A model generated the notes under the pieces. It was not told where the DNA came from. It was given only the letters and a program-made list of their open reading frames with translations, and did not search any database. Source: Caecibacter massiliensis (GTDB lineage: Bacteria > Bacillota > Negativicutes > Veillonellales > Megasphaeraceae). From it: a stretch of 64,000 nt of DNA. The stretch is from assembly GCA_900095875.1 (NCBI GenBank), contig LT608311.1, positions 1,302,001-1,366,000 on the forward strand. The letters run 5' to 3'. Shown here one piece after another: positions 7,247 through 15,930 of this stretch (positions are counted from its first letter, which is position 1; every line of letters begins with the position of its first letter). The translations under genes were made by a program, and so were the position numbers.

Positions 7247-9028
7247 ATGAAAAAATTACTTTCTGGTAATGAAGCGATTGCCCGCGGGCTCTATGAAGCA
7301 GGCGTCAGCTTTGCATCAGCTTACCCGGGTACGCCGAGTACAGAAATCCTGGAAAACGTAGCCAGGTACGATGAAATCTACTCCGAATGGGCACCGAATG
7401 AAAAGGTTGCCGTCGAAGCGGCTATCGGGGCATCCATGGGCGGTGTCCGGTCGTTTGCAGCCATGAAGATGGTCGGCCTCAACGTAGCGGCTGATCCGAT
7501 GTTTACTTTTGCCTATCAGGGAATCAACGGCGGCATGGCCTTCGTCAATGCCGATGACCCGGGCATGCATTCCTCACAGAACGAACAGGATAACCGCCGC
7601 TATGCCAAGGCGATGAAAATTTGTATGCTCGAACCGGCTGATTCACAGGAATGTCTCGATATGACCCGGGCAGCTTATGAAATCAGCGAAAAATACGGAT
7701 CGCCGGTCATGATCCGCCTGACGACCCGGGTGGACCATTCCAAGAGCCTGGTCGAACTGGGTGAACGGAAGGAAGTCCCAGCTGTTCCCTATGTCAAACA
7801 ACGGGACCGCCTCGATGATGTGCCGGCCGTTTCCAAGCAGCGCCGCTATGTCATTGAAGAACGGGAAAAACAGCTGAAAGAATATTCGGAAAATTCTCCT
7901 TTTAACTATGAAGAAATGCACGATACGAAAATCGGGATCGTCGCATCCGGCGTGGCTTATATGTATGCCAAAGAAGTGCTGGGAGACAAGGCGTCGTACC
8001 TGAAAATCGGCTTTTCCTATCCTCTGCCGATTGAAAAAATCCGTGCTTTTTCCAAAAAAGTAGATACATTGTATGTCGTCGAAGAACTGGATCCGGTCAT
8101 GGAAGAACAGATAAAAGCGGCCGGCATCAACTGTCACGGCAAGGATGTCATCCCAAATATTGATGAACTCAATCCCAATATCGTGGCTACGGGCATCCTG
8201 GGTAAGGGTTTCCCCAGCAAGACTGTTCCCGATGGCCTGTTTGTCCCCCGTCCGCCTGCTCTTTGTGCTGGCTGTCCTCACCGGGGATTCTTCTATGAAC
8301 TGGGCAAGCGCAAAGATACGGTCATGGTCGGCGATATCGGCTGTTATGCCCTGGGCGGGTCGGAACCGCTCAATGCCAAGGATCTAGGTGGCTGCATGGG
8401 CAGTGCCTTCTCTATCGGCCACGGCATGAGCCACGCCTTCTCCAAGAGCGGCCAGCAGAAACGGGTCGTCGCCTGCATGGGCGATTCTACCTTTTTCCAT
8501 ACGGGCATCAATTCTCTCACGGAAGTATCGTACAATAAATCCAATACAATCTGCGTCATTCTCGATAACCGGATTACCGGCATGACCGGGCACCAGGACA
8601 ACCCCGGTTCGGGCTACAATATCAAAGGCGAACCGACGACGCTCATCGATGTGGAACGGGTCGTCCACGCCTTGGGACTGAAGAACGTCCGCACGGTCAA
8701 TCCCAACAACCTGGCCGATATGAAAGCAACCCTCGACTGGGCCTATTCTCTGGAAAATGAACCGGTAGTCATCATCACCAGATGGCCGTGTGTACTCAAG
8801 AAATTCTCCCAGGAAGATGCGGAAGAATTCAATCTGGATCATACGCCGTGCGTCGTCGATGAAGAAAAATGCATCGGCTGCAAGAAGTGCATGACCACAG
8901 GCTGTCCGGCACTGCGCTTCAATCTGAAAGATAAGAAATCGGAAATCGTCGAAAGCGACTGCGTTGGCTGCCGCGTATGCGCACAGGTCTGCCCGGTCAA
9001 GGCTATCAGCAGAAAGGGGTATAAATAA
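7247..9028 (+). CDS. iorA: Indolepyruvate ferredoxin oxidoreductase, alpha subunit
   Basis: This 593-residue subunit carries the pyrimidine-binding N-terminal domain (AYPGTPSTEI), a central linker domain and the TPP/Mg-binding domain (GDIGCYALGG near 361, GDSTFFHTG near 415). Two C-terminal [4Fe-4S] motifs start at Cys542 (CIGCKKCMTTGCP) and Cys572 (CVGCRVCAQVCP). With IorB it oxidatively decarboxylates aryl-pyruvates (from Trp, Phe, Tyr) to acyl-CoA, reducing ferredoxin in the cytoplasm. The ATG has GGGAGG 8 bases upstream. The stop overlaps iorB (TAATG). Sigma-54 control is inferred from the upstream element at 7170 and the divergent activator. Confidence 0.95.
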   Translation: MKKLLSGNEAIARGLYEAGVSFASAYPGTPSTEILENVARYDEIYSEWAPNEKVAVEAAIGASMGGVRSFAAMKMVGLNVAADPMFTFAYQGINGGMAFVNADDPGMHSSQNEQDNRRYAKAMKICMLEPADSQECLDMTRAAYEISEKYGSPVMIRLTTRVDHSKSLVELGERKEVPAVPYVKQRDRLDDVPAVSKQRRYVIEEREKQLKEYSENSPFNYEEMHDTKIGIVASGVAYMYAKEVLGDKASYLKIGFSYPLPIEKIRAFSKKVDTLYVVEELDPVMEEQIKAAGINCHGKDVIPNIDELNPNIVATGILGKGFPSKTVPDGLFVPRPPALCAGCPHRGFFYELGKRKDTVMVGDIGCYALGGSEPLNAKDLGGCMGSAFSIGHGMSHAFSKSGQQKRVVACMGDSTFFHTGINSLTEVSYNKSNTICVILDNRITGMTGHQDNPGSGYNIKGEPTTLIDVERVVHALGLKNVRTVNPNNLADMKATLDWAYSLENEPVVIITRWPCVLKKFSQEDAEEFNLDHTPCVVDEEKCIGCKKCMTTGCPALRFNLKDKKSEIVESDCVGCRVCAQVCPVKAISRKGYK

Positions 9029-9618
9029 TGAGTGATGTAACGAATGTACTGCTCGTCGGTGTCGGCGGACAAGGAACTATTCTGGCCAGTAAAATCCTGA
9101 CCATGGGTCTCATAGAAAACGGATATGATGTAAAAATGTCGGAAGTACATGGCATGAGCCAGCGTGGCGGCAGCGTCAGCACTCAGGTCCGCTTCGGGAA
9201 AAAGGTCTATTCTCCGATTATCGGGGAAGGCATGGCAGATATCCTCGTCGCCTTTGAAGAAATGGAAGCGGCCCGCTATGCCAAATTCCTGAAACCCGAT
9301 GGCAAGATGGTCATCAACCGGCTCTGCATCCCGTCCCTGCCGGTCCTCTCCGGTCAGGTTGCCTATCCGGAACACATTATTGAATCACTGAAAAAAGATT
9401 TCCCTGTACTCGACCTCGATGCTACCCGCATTGCTACGGAAATCGGCAATCCCAAGAGTGCCAACGTCGTACTCCTGGGGGCTCTCGTCCAGGCACTGGG
9501 CCTGACCAACCTGGACTGGTCGGACTTCATTTCCCGTACGGTCAAACCGAAATTCGTCGATGTCAATCTCAAGGCCTTCCAGAAAGGCCGCGAAGCCGTC
9601 GCAGGCGGGGAAAGATAG
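9028..9618 (+). CDS. iorB: Indolepyruvate ferredoxin oxidoreductase, beta subunit
   Basis: This 196-residue gamma-type subunit of the 2-oxoacid:ferredoxin oxidoreductase family has the CoA-binding fold signature VGVGGQGTILASKIL near the N-terminus and MSQRGGSVSTQVRFG at about 43-57. It pairs with IorA in a single coupled transcript (start overlaps the iorA stop by one base). Length is normal for IorB. A strong terminator follows at 9673. Confidence 0.95.
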   Translation: MSDVTNVLLVGVGGQGTILASKILTMGLIENGYDVKMSEVHGMSQRGGSVSTQVRFGKKVYSPIIGEGMADILVAFEEMEAARYAKFLKPDGKMVINRLCIPSLPVLSGQVAYPEHIIESLKKDFPVLDLDATRIATEIGNPKSANVVLLGALVQALGLTNLDWSDFISRTVKPKFVDVNLKAFQKGREAVAGGER

Positions 9619-9672
9619 TGACCAGTAATTAGTTTGCAGGGAAAATAATCCGGCAGTGTCAGATCAGAGACA

Positions 9673-9722
9673 GGGGCTGTACCCCAATGGCTGAAAAGCT
9701 CATTAGGGTACAGCCCCGTTTT
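9673..9722 (+). terminator. Terminator after iorAB
   Basis: GGGGCTGTACCC (9673-9684) pairs perfectly with GGGTACAGCCCC (9706-9717) and is followed by GTTTT. Confidence 0.85.
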
Positions 9723-9753
9723 ACGCGCAGAAACGGCAAAGCCCTACTGACCA

Positions 9754-9800
9754 CCAGCCGTTAGCTGCTGACTGCTAACGGCTGGCCTTCCCCGGCCAGC
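9754..9800. repeat. Two overlapping, mutually exclusive hairpins
   Basis: CCAGCCGTTAGC (9754-9765) pairs perfectly with GCTAACGGCTGG (9774-9785). GCTGGCC (9781-9787) also pairs with GGCCAGC (9794-9800). The two stems share GCTGG, so only one can form. Flanking AGTTTGCAG (9631) and CTGCAAACT copies (9811, 9827) are inverted to each other. This looks like an intergenic repeat element between iorB and the M20 peptidase gene. Confidence 0.5.
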
Positions 9801-9893
9801 GGTCTTTCCTCTGCAAACTCGGGACTGCAAACTATCTTTTTCCGGACCTTGTGCTATGATATAGGGGAACATGGTATAAAGGAGTGATATACA

Positions 9894-11051
9894 ATGGAAG
9901 ATATACGGAAACAGATTGCTGTCTATATAGATGGGCACCGCGACGCCATGATAGATTTCTGGCGGCAGCTGGTACAGATAGAAAGCGGTTCAGCCAATAA
10001 GGCCGGTGTCGATGCCGTGGCGCACCGGGTACAGGAAGAACTGGATACGATTGGGGTCCATACGGAAATCCACGAAATGAAACGGGCCGGCAATATGCTC
10101 GTGTCGGTCCTGAATGAAGACGTACCGGAAGCCCCGGTTCTCCTCTTGGGACACATGGATACGGTATTCCCTGATGGTACCGTAGCAGCCCGGCCGTTTA
10201 CCCTGCGGGATGGCAAGGCCTATGGTCCCGGTGTCCTCGATATGAAAGGCGGCGTAACCATTGCCGTATTTGCCATGAAAGCATTGAAAGAAGCGGGCTG
10301 GGCCAAACGACCGGTCCGCCTCGTCCTGGCCGGTGATGAAGAGGTAGGTCACTGCGATTCTGACTGCGACCAGCAGATCATGGAACAAGCCCGGGGAGCC
10401 GTAGCTGCCTTTAACTGCGAAAGCGGCCGTCTGGGAAATGAAGTCGTCGTCCAGCGCAAAGGGGCACTGACCTATCGCATGGATGTCACCGGTATTGCGG
10501 CTCATGCAGGAAATGAACCGGAAAAAGGCCGCAGTGCTATCCTGGAAGTGGCTCACAAGGTCATTGCTATCCAGAATCTGACGGATTGGCAACAGGGAAC
10601 GACCTATAATGTAGGTGTCATTTCCGGCGGTACCGTAGCCAATGCCGTTCCGGATACGGCATCTATCCTCATCGATGTCCGCTATCTCAAGAACGATTAT
10701 GTTCCAGATATAGAAGCGAAATTACAGGACGTGGCCCATACGACCTATGTCGATGGCACAAAGACATCTCTGACACGGCTTTCGTGCTGCATCCCCATGG
10801 AACGGATGGCAGAAACCGATGGCCTGCTGGCCAAAGTCCAGGACGCGTATGCATCCTTTGGCATGCCCCGTCCCAGTGGCATCACCGTCGGTGGTGGATC
10901 CGACTCGGCCTATACCGTAGCGGCCGGCGTGCCGACCATCTGCGCTATGGGTGTCGAAGGCAGCCGTCATCACAGTCCGGAAGAATACGCCAGCGTAGAA
11001 TCACTGTATGCCCGCGCCAAAGCCCTGGCATACGTCGTGACCATGGTCTGA
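9894..11051 (+). CDS. M20-family metallopeptidase (glutamate carboxypeptidase/CPG2-like)
   Basis: This 385-residue cytoplasmic zinc peptidase shows the family's metal and catalytic motifs in order: LLGHMDTVFPDG (His, Asp), YGPGVLDMKGG (bridging Asp), LAGDEEVG (catalytic Glu plus ligand Glu), a dimerisation insert with AAHAGNEPEKG, and a C-terminal SRHHSPEEY (last His ligand). The order and DTVFPDG motif favour the CPG2/ArgE-like subfamily that cleaves C-terminal glutamate or acyl-amino acids. RBS AAAGGAG precedes the ATG by 8 bases. It is separated from iorB by hairpins, so it is likely its own unit. Substrate not identifiable. Confidence 0.9.
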   Translation: MEDIRKQIAVYIDGHRDAMIDFWRQLVQIESGSANKAGVDAVAHRVQEELDTIGVHTEIHEMKRAGNMLVSVLNEDVPEAPVLLLGHMDTVFPDGTVAARPFTLRDGKAYGPGVLDMKGGVTIAVFAMKALKEAGWAKRPVRLVLAGDEEVGHCDSDCDQQIMEQARGAVAAFNCESGRLGNEVVVQRKGALTYRMDVTGIAAHAGNEPEKGRSAILEVAHKVIAIQNLTDWQQGTTYNVGVISGGTVANAVPDTASILIDVRYLKNDYVPDIEAKLQDVAHTTYVDGTKTSLTRLSCCIPMERMAETDGLLAKVQDAYASFGMPRPSGITVGGGSDSAYTVAAGVPTICAMGVEGSRHHSPEEYASVESLYARAKALAYVVTMV

Positions 11052-11092
11052 TAATGTAGTTTACATAAGGGAAAAAACGACATTTCAACACA

Positions 11093-11173
11093 CACCTTAA
11101 TACACCCTAACGCACATATGCGTTAGGGTGTATTAATTCTAACGCACGTGTGCGTTAAACGTCTGTTAAGGTG
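11093..11173. repeat. Complex palindromic cluster between convergent genes
   Basis: TTAATACACCCTAACGCA (11097-11114) pairs perfectly with its complement at 11119-11136. TAACGCA/TGCGTTA recur as a second hairpin at 11140-11157, and an outer CACCTTAA (11093) pairs with TTAAGGTG (11166). Four alternating TAACGCA half-sites result. There is no clear T run, so this is not an ordinary terminator, though it may end both converging transcripts. Confidence 0.65.
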
Positions 11174-11175
11174 CA

Positions 11176-12573
11176 TCAGGTAAAAGCGATGGGTTCCTGA
11201 TTGTTCATGGAATAGCCGTCGTTATGTGGATCATCCAGTTCGGAAAGGGTGATGTCTTCTTTTGTTTTCAGTGGTTTGATGAGGCCCGGCGGATTGTGGA
11301 GGGACAAGGTCTTACCTTTGCCGGACAGAATCCAGAATACTTTATAGCCTCCCGGTTTGACTTCCAGACGCTCTTCTCCCTGTCCGTCGGTAAAATAGAT
11401 GAGCAGATCGATTTTATGTTTATTGGCATAGGCAAAGACCGGGGAAAAGGCCGTTCCACCCCGATAGGGATAGCGTTCCTGCAAGTCGCGGACAGAACGG
11501 ACGTGATAGACTTTTTTTATCTGATCATCGCATTCGATGACCGTGATTTCTACGCGCTGGGTCTGGACGATATGCAATACTTCTTCCATGGCCTGATGGA
11601 ACTCGGCATCACTGATGCTGCCGCTCACGTCGAGGGCGACGAGGATGCGCGCCTTATAATGATGGAGTTCTCCCCGCAGGTCGAGGCGGTACGGCTGGCG
11701 GCGGCTGAGCCGGGCCGTCGTGTGTTTGGTGCCGCACGACAACGTGCCGGCCATGCGGCGCAGGTACCAGTCCCAGGGCAGGGCCGGGTTTTCGCTTTTG
11801 ATAGCGGCGATGGCACTGCTGAGATGAGATGGCAGATTGCCCTTATCGGCTTCGTCGAGATACTTTTCCGTAAATTTGACCATGGTCTGCGGATCGGAGG
11901 CGTCTGCCGTTTCCCACAAATCGTGGGCGTGGGCCGGGTCGAACTGGGGCTTGTCCGAATCGGTGACCTGGTCGGTCGTAGTCGTCTGGCTCTTTTTCTT
12001 CCATTCGAGGCCATGCTGGATTTGTTCGGCGTAATTTTCCAGTGTATCGTATGGCGTCAGATAGAGCTGATATTGGCCGTTGATGCGTTCAATTGTCACG
12101 CCGTCAGCCGGGACCGGGTCGAGGTACGTGTTGACGATGGCATCCATGGCCAGGTTGAGGGCTAGTTTGCTGTACGAACTGCGAAGGTCCCGGGCGCGCA
12201 GGAGATGGCGGAATACGATGTGCAGGATTTCGTGACGGATGGAACTGAGCATCTGGTCCGGTGTCTGTTCCAGAAACAGGAAGGGCTGGAAAAAAAGAAC
12301 GTATTTTGTACCCCGGAAGGTGACTCCTGTAGGAGCCCGGAGCGTCAGATCCAGTTCTTTTCCCATCTGGAAGAAGAAATAACCGAAGAAATTATCTTCA
12401 TCTTCCATGAGGGCGACGCTGAGGTGGCTGAGAAAGGTAAAAAATTCGGCTTTGAGAGGCGCCGGAAGTTCCGTAGCCCGGTCTTTGGGGTCAGGTAGAA
12501 AATAATAATCGTTGGCCCAGATTTCCAGACGTCTGCGCAGGGTGAATGCCTGGTCTGCCAGTGTTGTATCCAT
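11176..12573 (-). CDS. DUF2201 protein: metallopeptidase-like domain plus VWA-like domain
   Basis: This 465-residue protein has an N-terminal part with HEILHIVFRH (HExxH zinc-peptidase motif near residue 114) and a C-terminal VWA-like domain starting LVALDVSGSIS (MIDAS DxSxS) with IYFTDGQGE later. This is the DUF2201_N/DUF2201 arrangement usually partnered with a MoxR-type AAA+ ATPase that may act as a chaperone for metal or cofactor insertion. Here no MoxR gene is adjacent. Instead its start overlaps (TAATG) the stop of an upstream repeat protein, implying translational coupling. No signal peptide is seen, so it is probably cytoplasmic. Confidence 0.85.
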   Translation of the reverse strand: MDTTLADQAFTLRRRLEIWANDYYFLPDPKDRATELPAPLKAEFFTFLSHLSVALMEDEDNFFGYFFFQMGKELDLTLRAPTGVTFRGTKYVLFFQPFLFLEQTPDQMLSSIRHEILHIVFRHLLRARDLRSSYSKLALNLAMDAIVNTYLDPVPADGVTIERINGQYQLYLTPYDTLENYAEQIQHGLEWKKKSQTTTTDQVTDSDKPQFDPAHAHDLWETADASDPQTMVKFTEKYLDEADKGNLPSHLSSAIAAIKSENPALPWDWYLRRMAGTLSCGTKHTTARLSRRQPYRLDLRGELHHYKARILVALDVSGSISDAEFHQAMEEVLHIVQTQRVEITVIECDDQIKKVYHVRSVRDLQERYPYRGGTAFSPVFAYANKHKIDLLIYFTDGQGEERLEVKPGGYKVFWILSGKGKTLSLHNPPGLIKPLKTKEDITLSELDDPHNDGYSMNNQEPIAFT

Positions 12574-13400
12574 TACGATTCCTCCCGGTTCTGTTTAAAA
12601 CGAAGCCGTTCATCGACGGCAATCTGTTTAGCCCGGCAGCTGCCCTTGTGATAGATGAGGCGCAGTACATCGGCCGGCGTCCAGTGATAGAGCTGCTTCA
12701 GCGCGCGGCAGCCGATGAGATTGCGGACGTATTTTTCCGGTACATCAGTCCGGGCGAGGACCTGACTGAGTACAGACCGGCATTCGTCTTCGCTGATGTG
12801 GATGGACGGTGGCAGCGTGGCCAGTACAGACACGTTGATACCCAGGAAATGCAAGGCCTGGTCATGGGTCAGATGCATTATAAAGCGCAGCGTCCGCGCG
12901 TCGCTGCCAATAGCCTGATCGGCGGCTTCAGTCGTAGGAAACTCCATATAGCGCAACGCTTCCGGATTCTGTCGTACGGCAGCCAGCTGCACAGCTGGCG
13001 TGGGGTCCTTGATATACTGCAGTGCTTCCCAGTTTTTTTCGATAGCGGCCAGTTGCAGTTCTTCGCTGGGATTTTTTGCGTAGCGGATAGCCCAGGCCGA
13101 CTGTTTCAGTGCCAGACGGACCAGCGATTCTGGCGGATTCTTGATATAACTCAGATTATACCAGTTGGCTTTGATGGCCTTTTCGGCCAGTCCCGGAATG
13201 GGCTGGCGGATATAGCGGATAGCTTCAGGCTTATTGGCGATGGCGGCCTCTTGGATGGAGGCATCGGGCTGATCTATATACTGTATCATGAGGCCGTTTC
13301 CTTCTACGGCAGCCAGTTGCAGGCGCCGTGACGGATGGTCAATGTGGCGGATGGTCAGCGGATTTATTTTGATGAGTTCTAAATATTTTTCTTCGTCCAT
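12573..13400 (-). CDS. Protein of seven 22-residue helical repeats (DUF4116-like)
   Basis: This 275-residue protein consists, from about residue 22 to 178, of seven consecutive repeats of about 22 residues. The pattern is P-x-x-x-LQLAAVExNxxAIQYIxx, resembling DUF4116-type or HEAT-like helical repeats. A less repetitive C-terminal 90 residues ends in a basic tail. Such repeats usually make protein-binding surfaces. It is the first gene of a two-gene unit with the DUF2201 protein, so it probably acts with it. The RBS is weak (ACAGGTAC). No enzyme motif is visible and the function is unknown. Confidence 0.75.
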   Translation of the reverse strand: MDEEKYLELIKINPLTIRHIDHPSRRLQLAAVEGNGLMIQYIDQPDASIQEAAIANKPEAIRYIRQPIPGLAEKAIKANWYNLSYIKNPPESLVRLALKQSAWAIRYAKNPSEELQLAAIEKNWEALQYIKDPTPAVQLAAVRQNPEALRYMEFPTTEAADQAIGSDARTLRFIMHLTHDQALHFLGINVSVLATLPPSIHISEDECRSVLSQVLARTDVPEKYVRNLIGCRALKQLYHWTPADVLRLIYHKGSCRAKQIAVDERLRFKQNREES

Positions 13401-13611
13401 AATGTACCTGTCTGTAAAATAAAGATTTCATGCAGTACTATTATTGTACGAGGATTCTCCCTGTATTTCAAATACTTGGACCATCTTTTTGAAGTTCTGT
13501 TGTGCATAGTGGGTATTTGATTTTTTCAAGACTGGGCTGAGAGATAACAGGTGACCGGAAATATGCTATAGTAATATTCAGAGAATACCAGGCGGGACAG
13601 GAGTGATGGAA

Positions 13612-14370
13612 ATGTTGATTCTGATAACGTTATTCGTTTTAGGGTTCCTATTGGGACTGACCGGGGCTGGCGGAGCCGGTGTGGTCATTGCCGTGTTGAC
13701 GGCAGCCTTTGGTGTGCCCATTCATCTGGCTCTGGGGACGAGTCTCAGTGCCATGACCTTTACGACCCTGTCCGGGGCGGTCAGTCATTTCCGCGAAGGA
13801 AATGTCCGCATCCGCACCGGAGCTGCTGTCGGTGTATTCGGTGCGGCCGGCGCGTTTACGGGTGCTAAAATCGCGGCTATGATTCCGGCGGCTGATTTGC
13901 ACTGGTTCACTGGTGGCATGATGCTCCTCTCTATGGCACTCATGTACTTGCGCCTCTATCATCCCCAGTCCGGGCCGTTTGCCTATGTGGGCACGACTGA
14001 ACTAGAGGGGGGCTCTCGATTCTGGCTGACCGCAGTGCCGGCCGGATTCGTCGTCGGTTGTCTGTCCGGCACGTTCGGCATTGGGGCGACGCCCTTCATC
14101 CAGCTCGTGCTGCTCATCTTATTTGGGCTGCCCCTTCCCGTAGCTATTGGCACGACGATGATGGTCATCCTGCCCATTACCGTGTTTGGCGGTCTGGGTT
14201 ATCTGCTGGAAGGCAATCTCGATTTCACCTTGTTCATCCAGGTCGTTGCCGGCCTCATGACTGGTGCCTACATAGGAGCTAAATTTACCCGGCGCATTCC
14301 CCAGAAGGTTTTGAAAGTCGTCATGACCATCATTCCCGGTATCGGGGCATTGGTGCTCTTTTTAGAATAA
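13612..14370 (+). CDS. TSUP-family membrane transporter (TauE/SafE-like)
   Basis: This 252-residue integral membrane protein has about eight hydrophobic segments and two family repeats, each with the glycine-rich pattern LGLTGAGGAG (N-half) and SGTFGIGATP (C-half). TSUP proteins export or import small organosulfur or organic anions such as sulfite, sulfoacetate or taurine. AGGAG at 13598-13602 fits the ATG at 13612 (spacing 9) better than the in-frame ATG at 13606 or GTG at 13603. It is a monocistronic unit with a terminator at 14376. Substrate unknown. Confidence 0.85.
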   Translation: MLILITLFVLGFLLGLTGAGGAGVVIAVLTAAFGVPIHLALGTSLSAMTFTTLSGAVSHFREGNVRIRTGAAVGVFGAAGAFTGAKIAAMIPAADLHWFTGGMMLLSMALMYLRLYHPQSGPFAYVGTTELEGGSRFWLTAVPAGFVVGCLSGTFGIGATPFIQLVLLILFGLPLPVAIGTTMMVILPITVFGGLGYLLEGNLDFTLFIQVVAGLMTGAYIGAKFTRRIPQKVLKVVMTIIPGIGALVLFLE

Positions 14371-14375
14371 TGTCA

Positions 14376-14416
14376 GCAGTCCCATGATAACAGAAATTAT
14401 GGTGGGACTGCTTTTT
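14376..14416 (+). terminator. Terminator after TSUP gene
   Basis: GCAGTCCCA (14376-14384) pairs with TGGGACTGC (14403-14411), followed by five T. Confidence 0.9.
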
Positions 14417-14427
14417 GCCGCTTATCA

Positions 14428-14436
14428 TGGTATAAT
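14428..14436 (+). promoter_or_regulatory. Extended -10 promoter of rpoN
   Basis: TGGTATAAT is an extended -10 (TGnTATAAT) 30 bases before the rpoN start; no convincing -35 is present, as is usual for extended -10 promoters. Confidence 0.5.
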
Positions 14437-14466
14437 AATTTCATACAGGCAAAAGGACGTGATAGT

Positions 14467-15753
14467 ATGGCAAAGATAGCACTTAAACTGGAACAGAAAA
14501 CAAAATTGTCCCAGATACAGCGGCTGACCATTCAGATGCTGACCCTTCATTCACAAGATCTGACCGATTTCCTCCATGAACAGGTGACCGATAATCCCCT
14601 CCTCGATATCCGGTATAAAGATGTCCGTTCCAGCAGCGGAGACGGCAAGGAAAAACCCATTGACAATATCAAGAACCGCGGGGATTCACTGGAAACGGGG
14701 CTCATGAAACAACTGCGGGTACAAAACGTTCCGAAACCGGTTATGCTGGCTGCCGGCCTTATCATCCGCTCCCTTGATGAAAAAGGTTTCTTTGCCGGTG
14801 ATCTTGACCTTCTGGGCCAGGATTATGCCCTGTCGCTGGAAGATATGGAAAAAGGACTGGCTCTGGTGCAATCCTTTGATCCGCCGGGCATCGGGGCCCG
14901 TTCTATCTGTGAAGCCCTGCTTATCCAGACCCGGCGCCATGACGATGCCCCGCCGCGGACGGAAGAACTCCTGCAGGACCATTATCAGGAATTCCTCACG
15001 GGGAAATGGCAGAAGCTGCAGAAAGAAATGGAACTCAGCAATACGGATCTTCAGGCTATACGGGATTTTCTGAAGACGCTGGCTCTGCAGCCTGCCGGAC
15101 AGGCTGAGACGGAAACGGAGTTCGTCCGCCCCGATGTAGAAATCTATACCGATGAATCGGGCCATCTGGCGGTCCGTTCTCTGGAAGAACTGCCGGAAGT
15201 GTTTTTTCGTGAAGACCTTTATAAGGAATATGAAGAACAAGGCGACAAAAAGACGCGGACCTATATCCACAAGGCACGGAGGGCTTTCCTCGACCTCCAG
15301 TCGGCTCTGGCCTATCGCTGGCAGTCTATTTTTACGGTCATGGATTGTATCATACGCCATCAGGAGGGTCATTTCCTCTATGGCGATACGCTGCAGCCCC
15401 TGCGCCAGAAAGATATAGCTGTCGAAACGGGACTAAGCACGGCGACAGTGAGCCGTGTCTGTCATGGCAGATATGTTCTCTTTGACCGCCGGACCTATGC
15501 CATACAGGATTTCTTTGCCCAGTCCTACCGGAGAGACAGCGGGGCTGAAGGGGAAATTTCTGATCAGGCCATCCGGCAGAAAATGGCTGAGCTGATTAAG
15601 GAAGAAGATGCAGCTCACCCCTATTCCGATCAGGAACTGGCCGACCGCTTCGCCGCCGCCGATATCCATATTGCCCGCCGGACCATAACGAAATTCCGCC
15701 TGAAAATGCATATCCCCAACAGCAGTATCCGCCGGAGACTGAAAAACGGATGA
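14467..15753 (+). CDS. rpoN: RNA polymerase sigma-54 factor
   Basis: This 428-residue sigma-54 has the glutamine/leucine-rich activator-response region I at the start (LEQKTKLSQIQRLTIQMLTL), a core-binding region, a helix-turn-helix region (VETGLSTATVSRVCHGRYV) and the near-C-terminal RpoN box ARRTITKFR that reads the -24 element. The length is typical of short Firmicutes versions. It is monocistronic with its own extended -10 promoter and RBS AAAGGAC. Two sigma-54 activators and three -24/-12-like sequences in the first 7.3 kb are its likely local partners. Confidence 0.96.
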   Translation: MAKIALKLEQKTKLSQIQRLTIQMLTLHSQDLTDFLHEQVTDNPLLDIRYKDVRSSSGDGKEKPIDNIKNRGDSLETGLMKQLRVQNVPKPVMLAAGLIIRSLDEKGFFAGDLDLLGQDYALSLEDMEKGLALVQSFDPPGIGARSICEALLIQTRRHDDAPPRTEELLQDHYQEFLTGKWQKLQKEMELSNTDLQAIRDFLKTLALQPAGQAETETEFVRPDVEIYTDESGHLAVRSLEELPEVFFREDLYKEYEEQGDKKTRTYIHKARRAFLDLQSALAYRWQSIFTVMDCIIRHQEGHFLYGDTLQPLRQKDIAVETGLSTATVSRVCHGRYVLFDRRTYAIQDFFAQSYRRDSGAEGEISDQAIRQKMAELIKEEDAAHPYSDQELADRFAAADIHIARRTITKFRLKMHIPNSSIRRRLKNG

Positions 15754-15792
15754 TTGTGAAAAAAATAATTAATAGAGAATTATTATTTCTTA

Positions 15793-15821
15793 TTGACAAG
15801 TAGACTCTTTTGGTATACAAT
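15793..15821 (+). promoter_or_regulatory. Sigma-70-type promoter of the superoxide reductase gene
   Basis: TTGACA (15793-15798), a 17-base spacer, then TACAAT (15816-15821). Just downstream AATCA-AAAA-TGATT (15830-15843) is a small inverted repeat that could be an operator near the start site. Confidence 0.7.
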
Positions 15822-15930
15822 TAGCTTGCAATCAAAAATGATTATTCACTAGTAAATAAATTCCACTTAAATACATCAATACATCACATTAAATATATCC
15901 ATTTCGTTCCCGTCAAAGGAGGAAACTATT

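Noticed and set aside
1-9618. The two decayed tails as chance similarity
   Set aside because: Each keeps more than 18 aligned residues including all motif cysteines or the AEKLIG-AHP-F block and ends in a stop at the expected place, so chance is unlikely.
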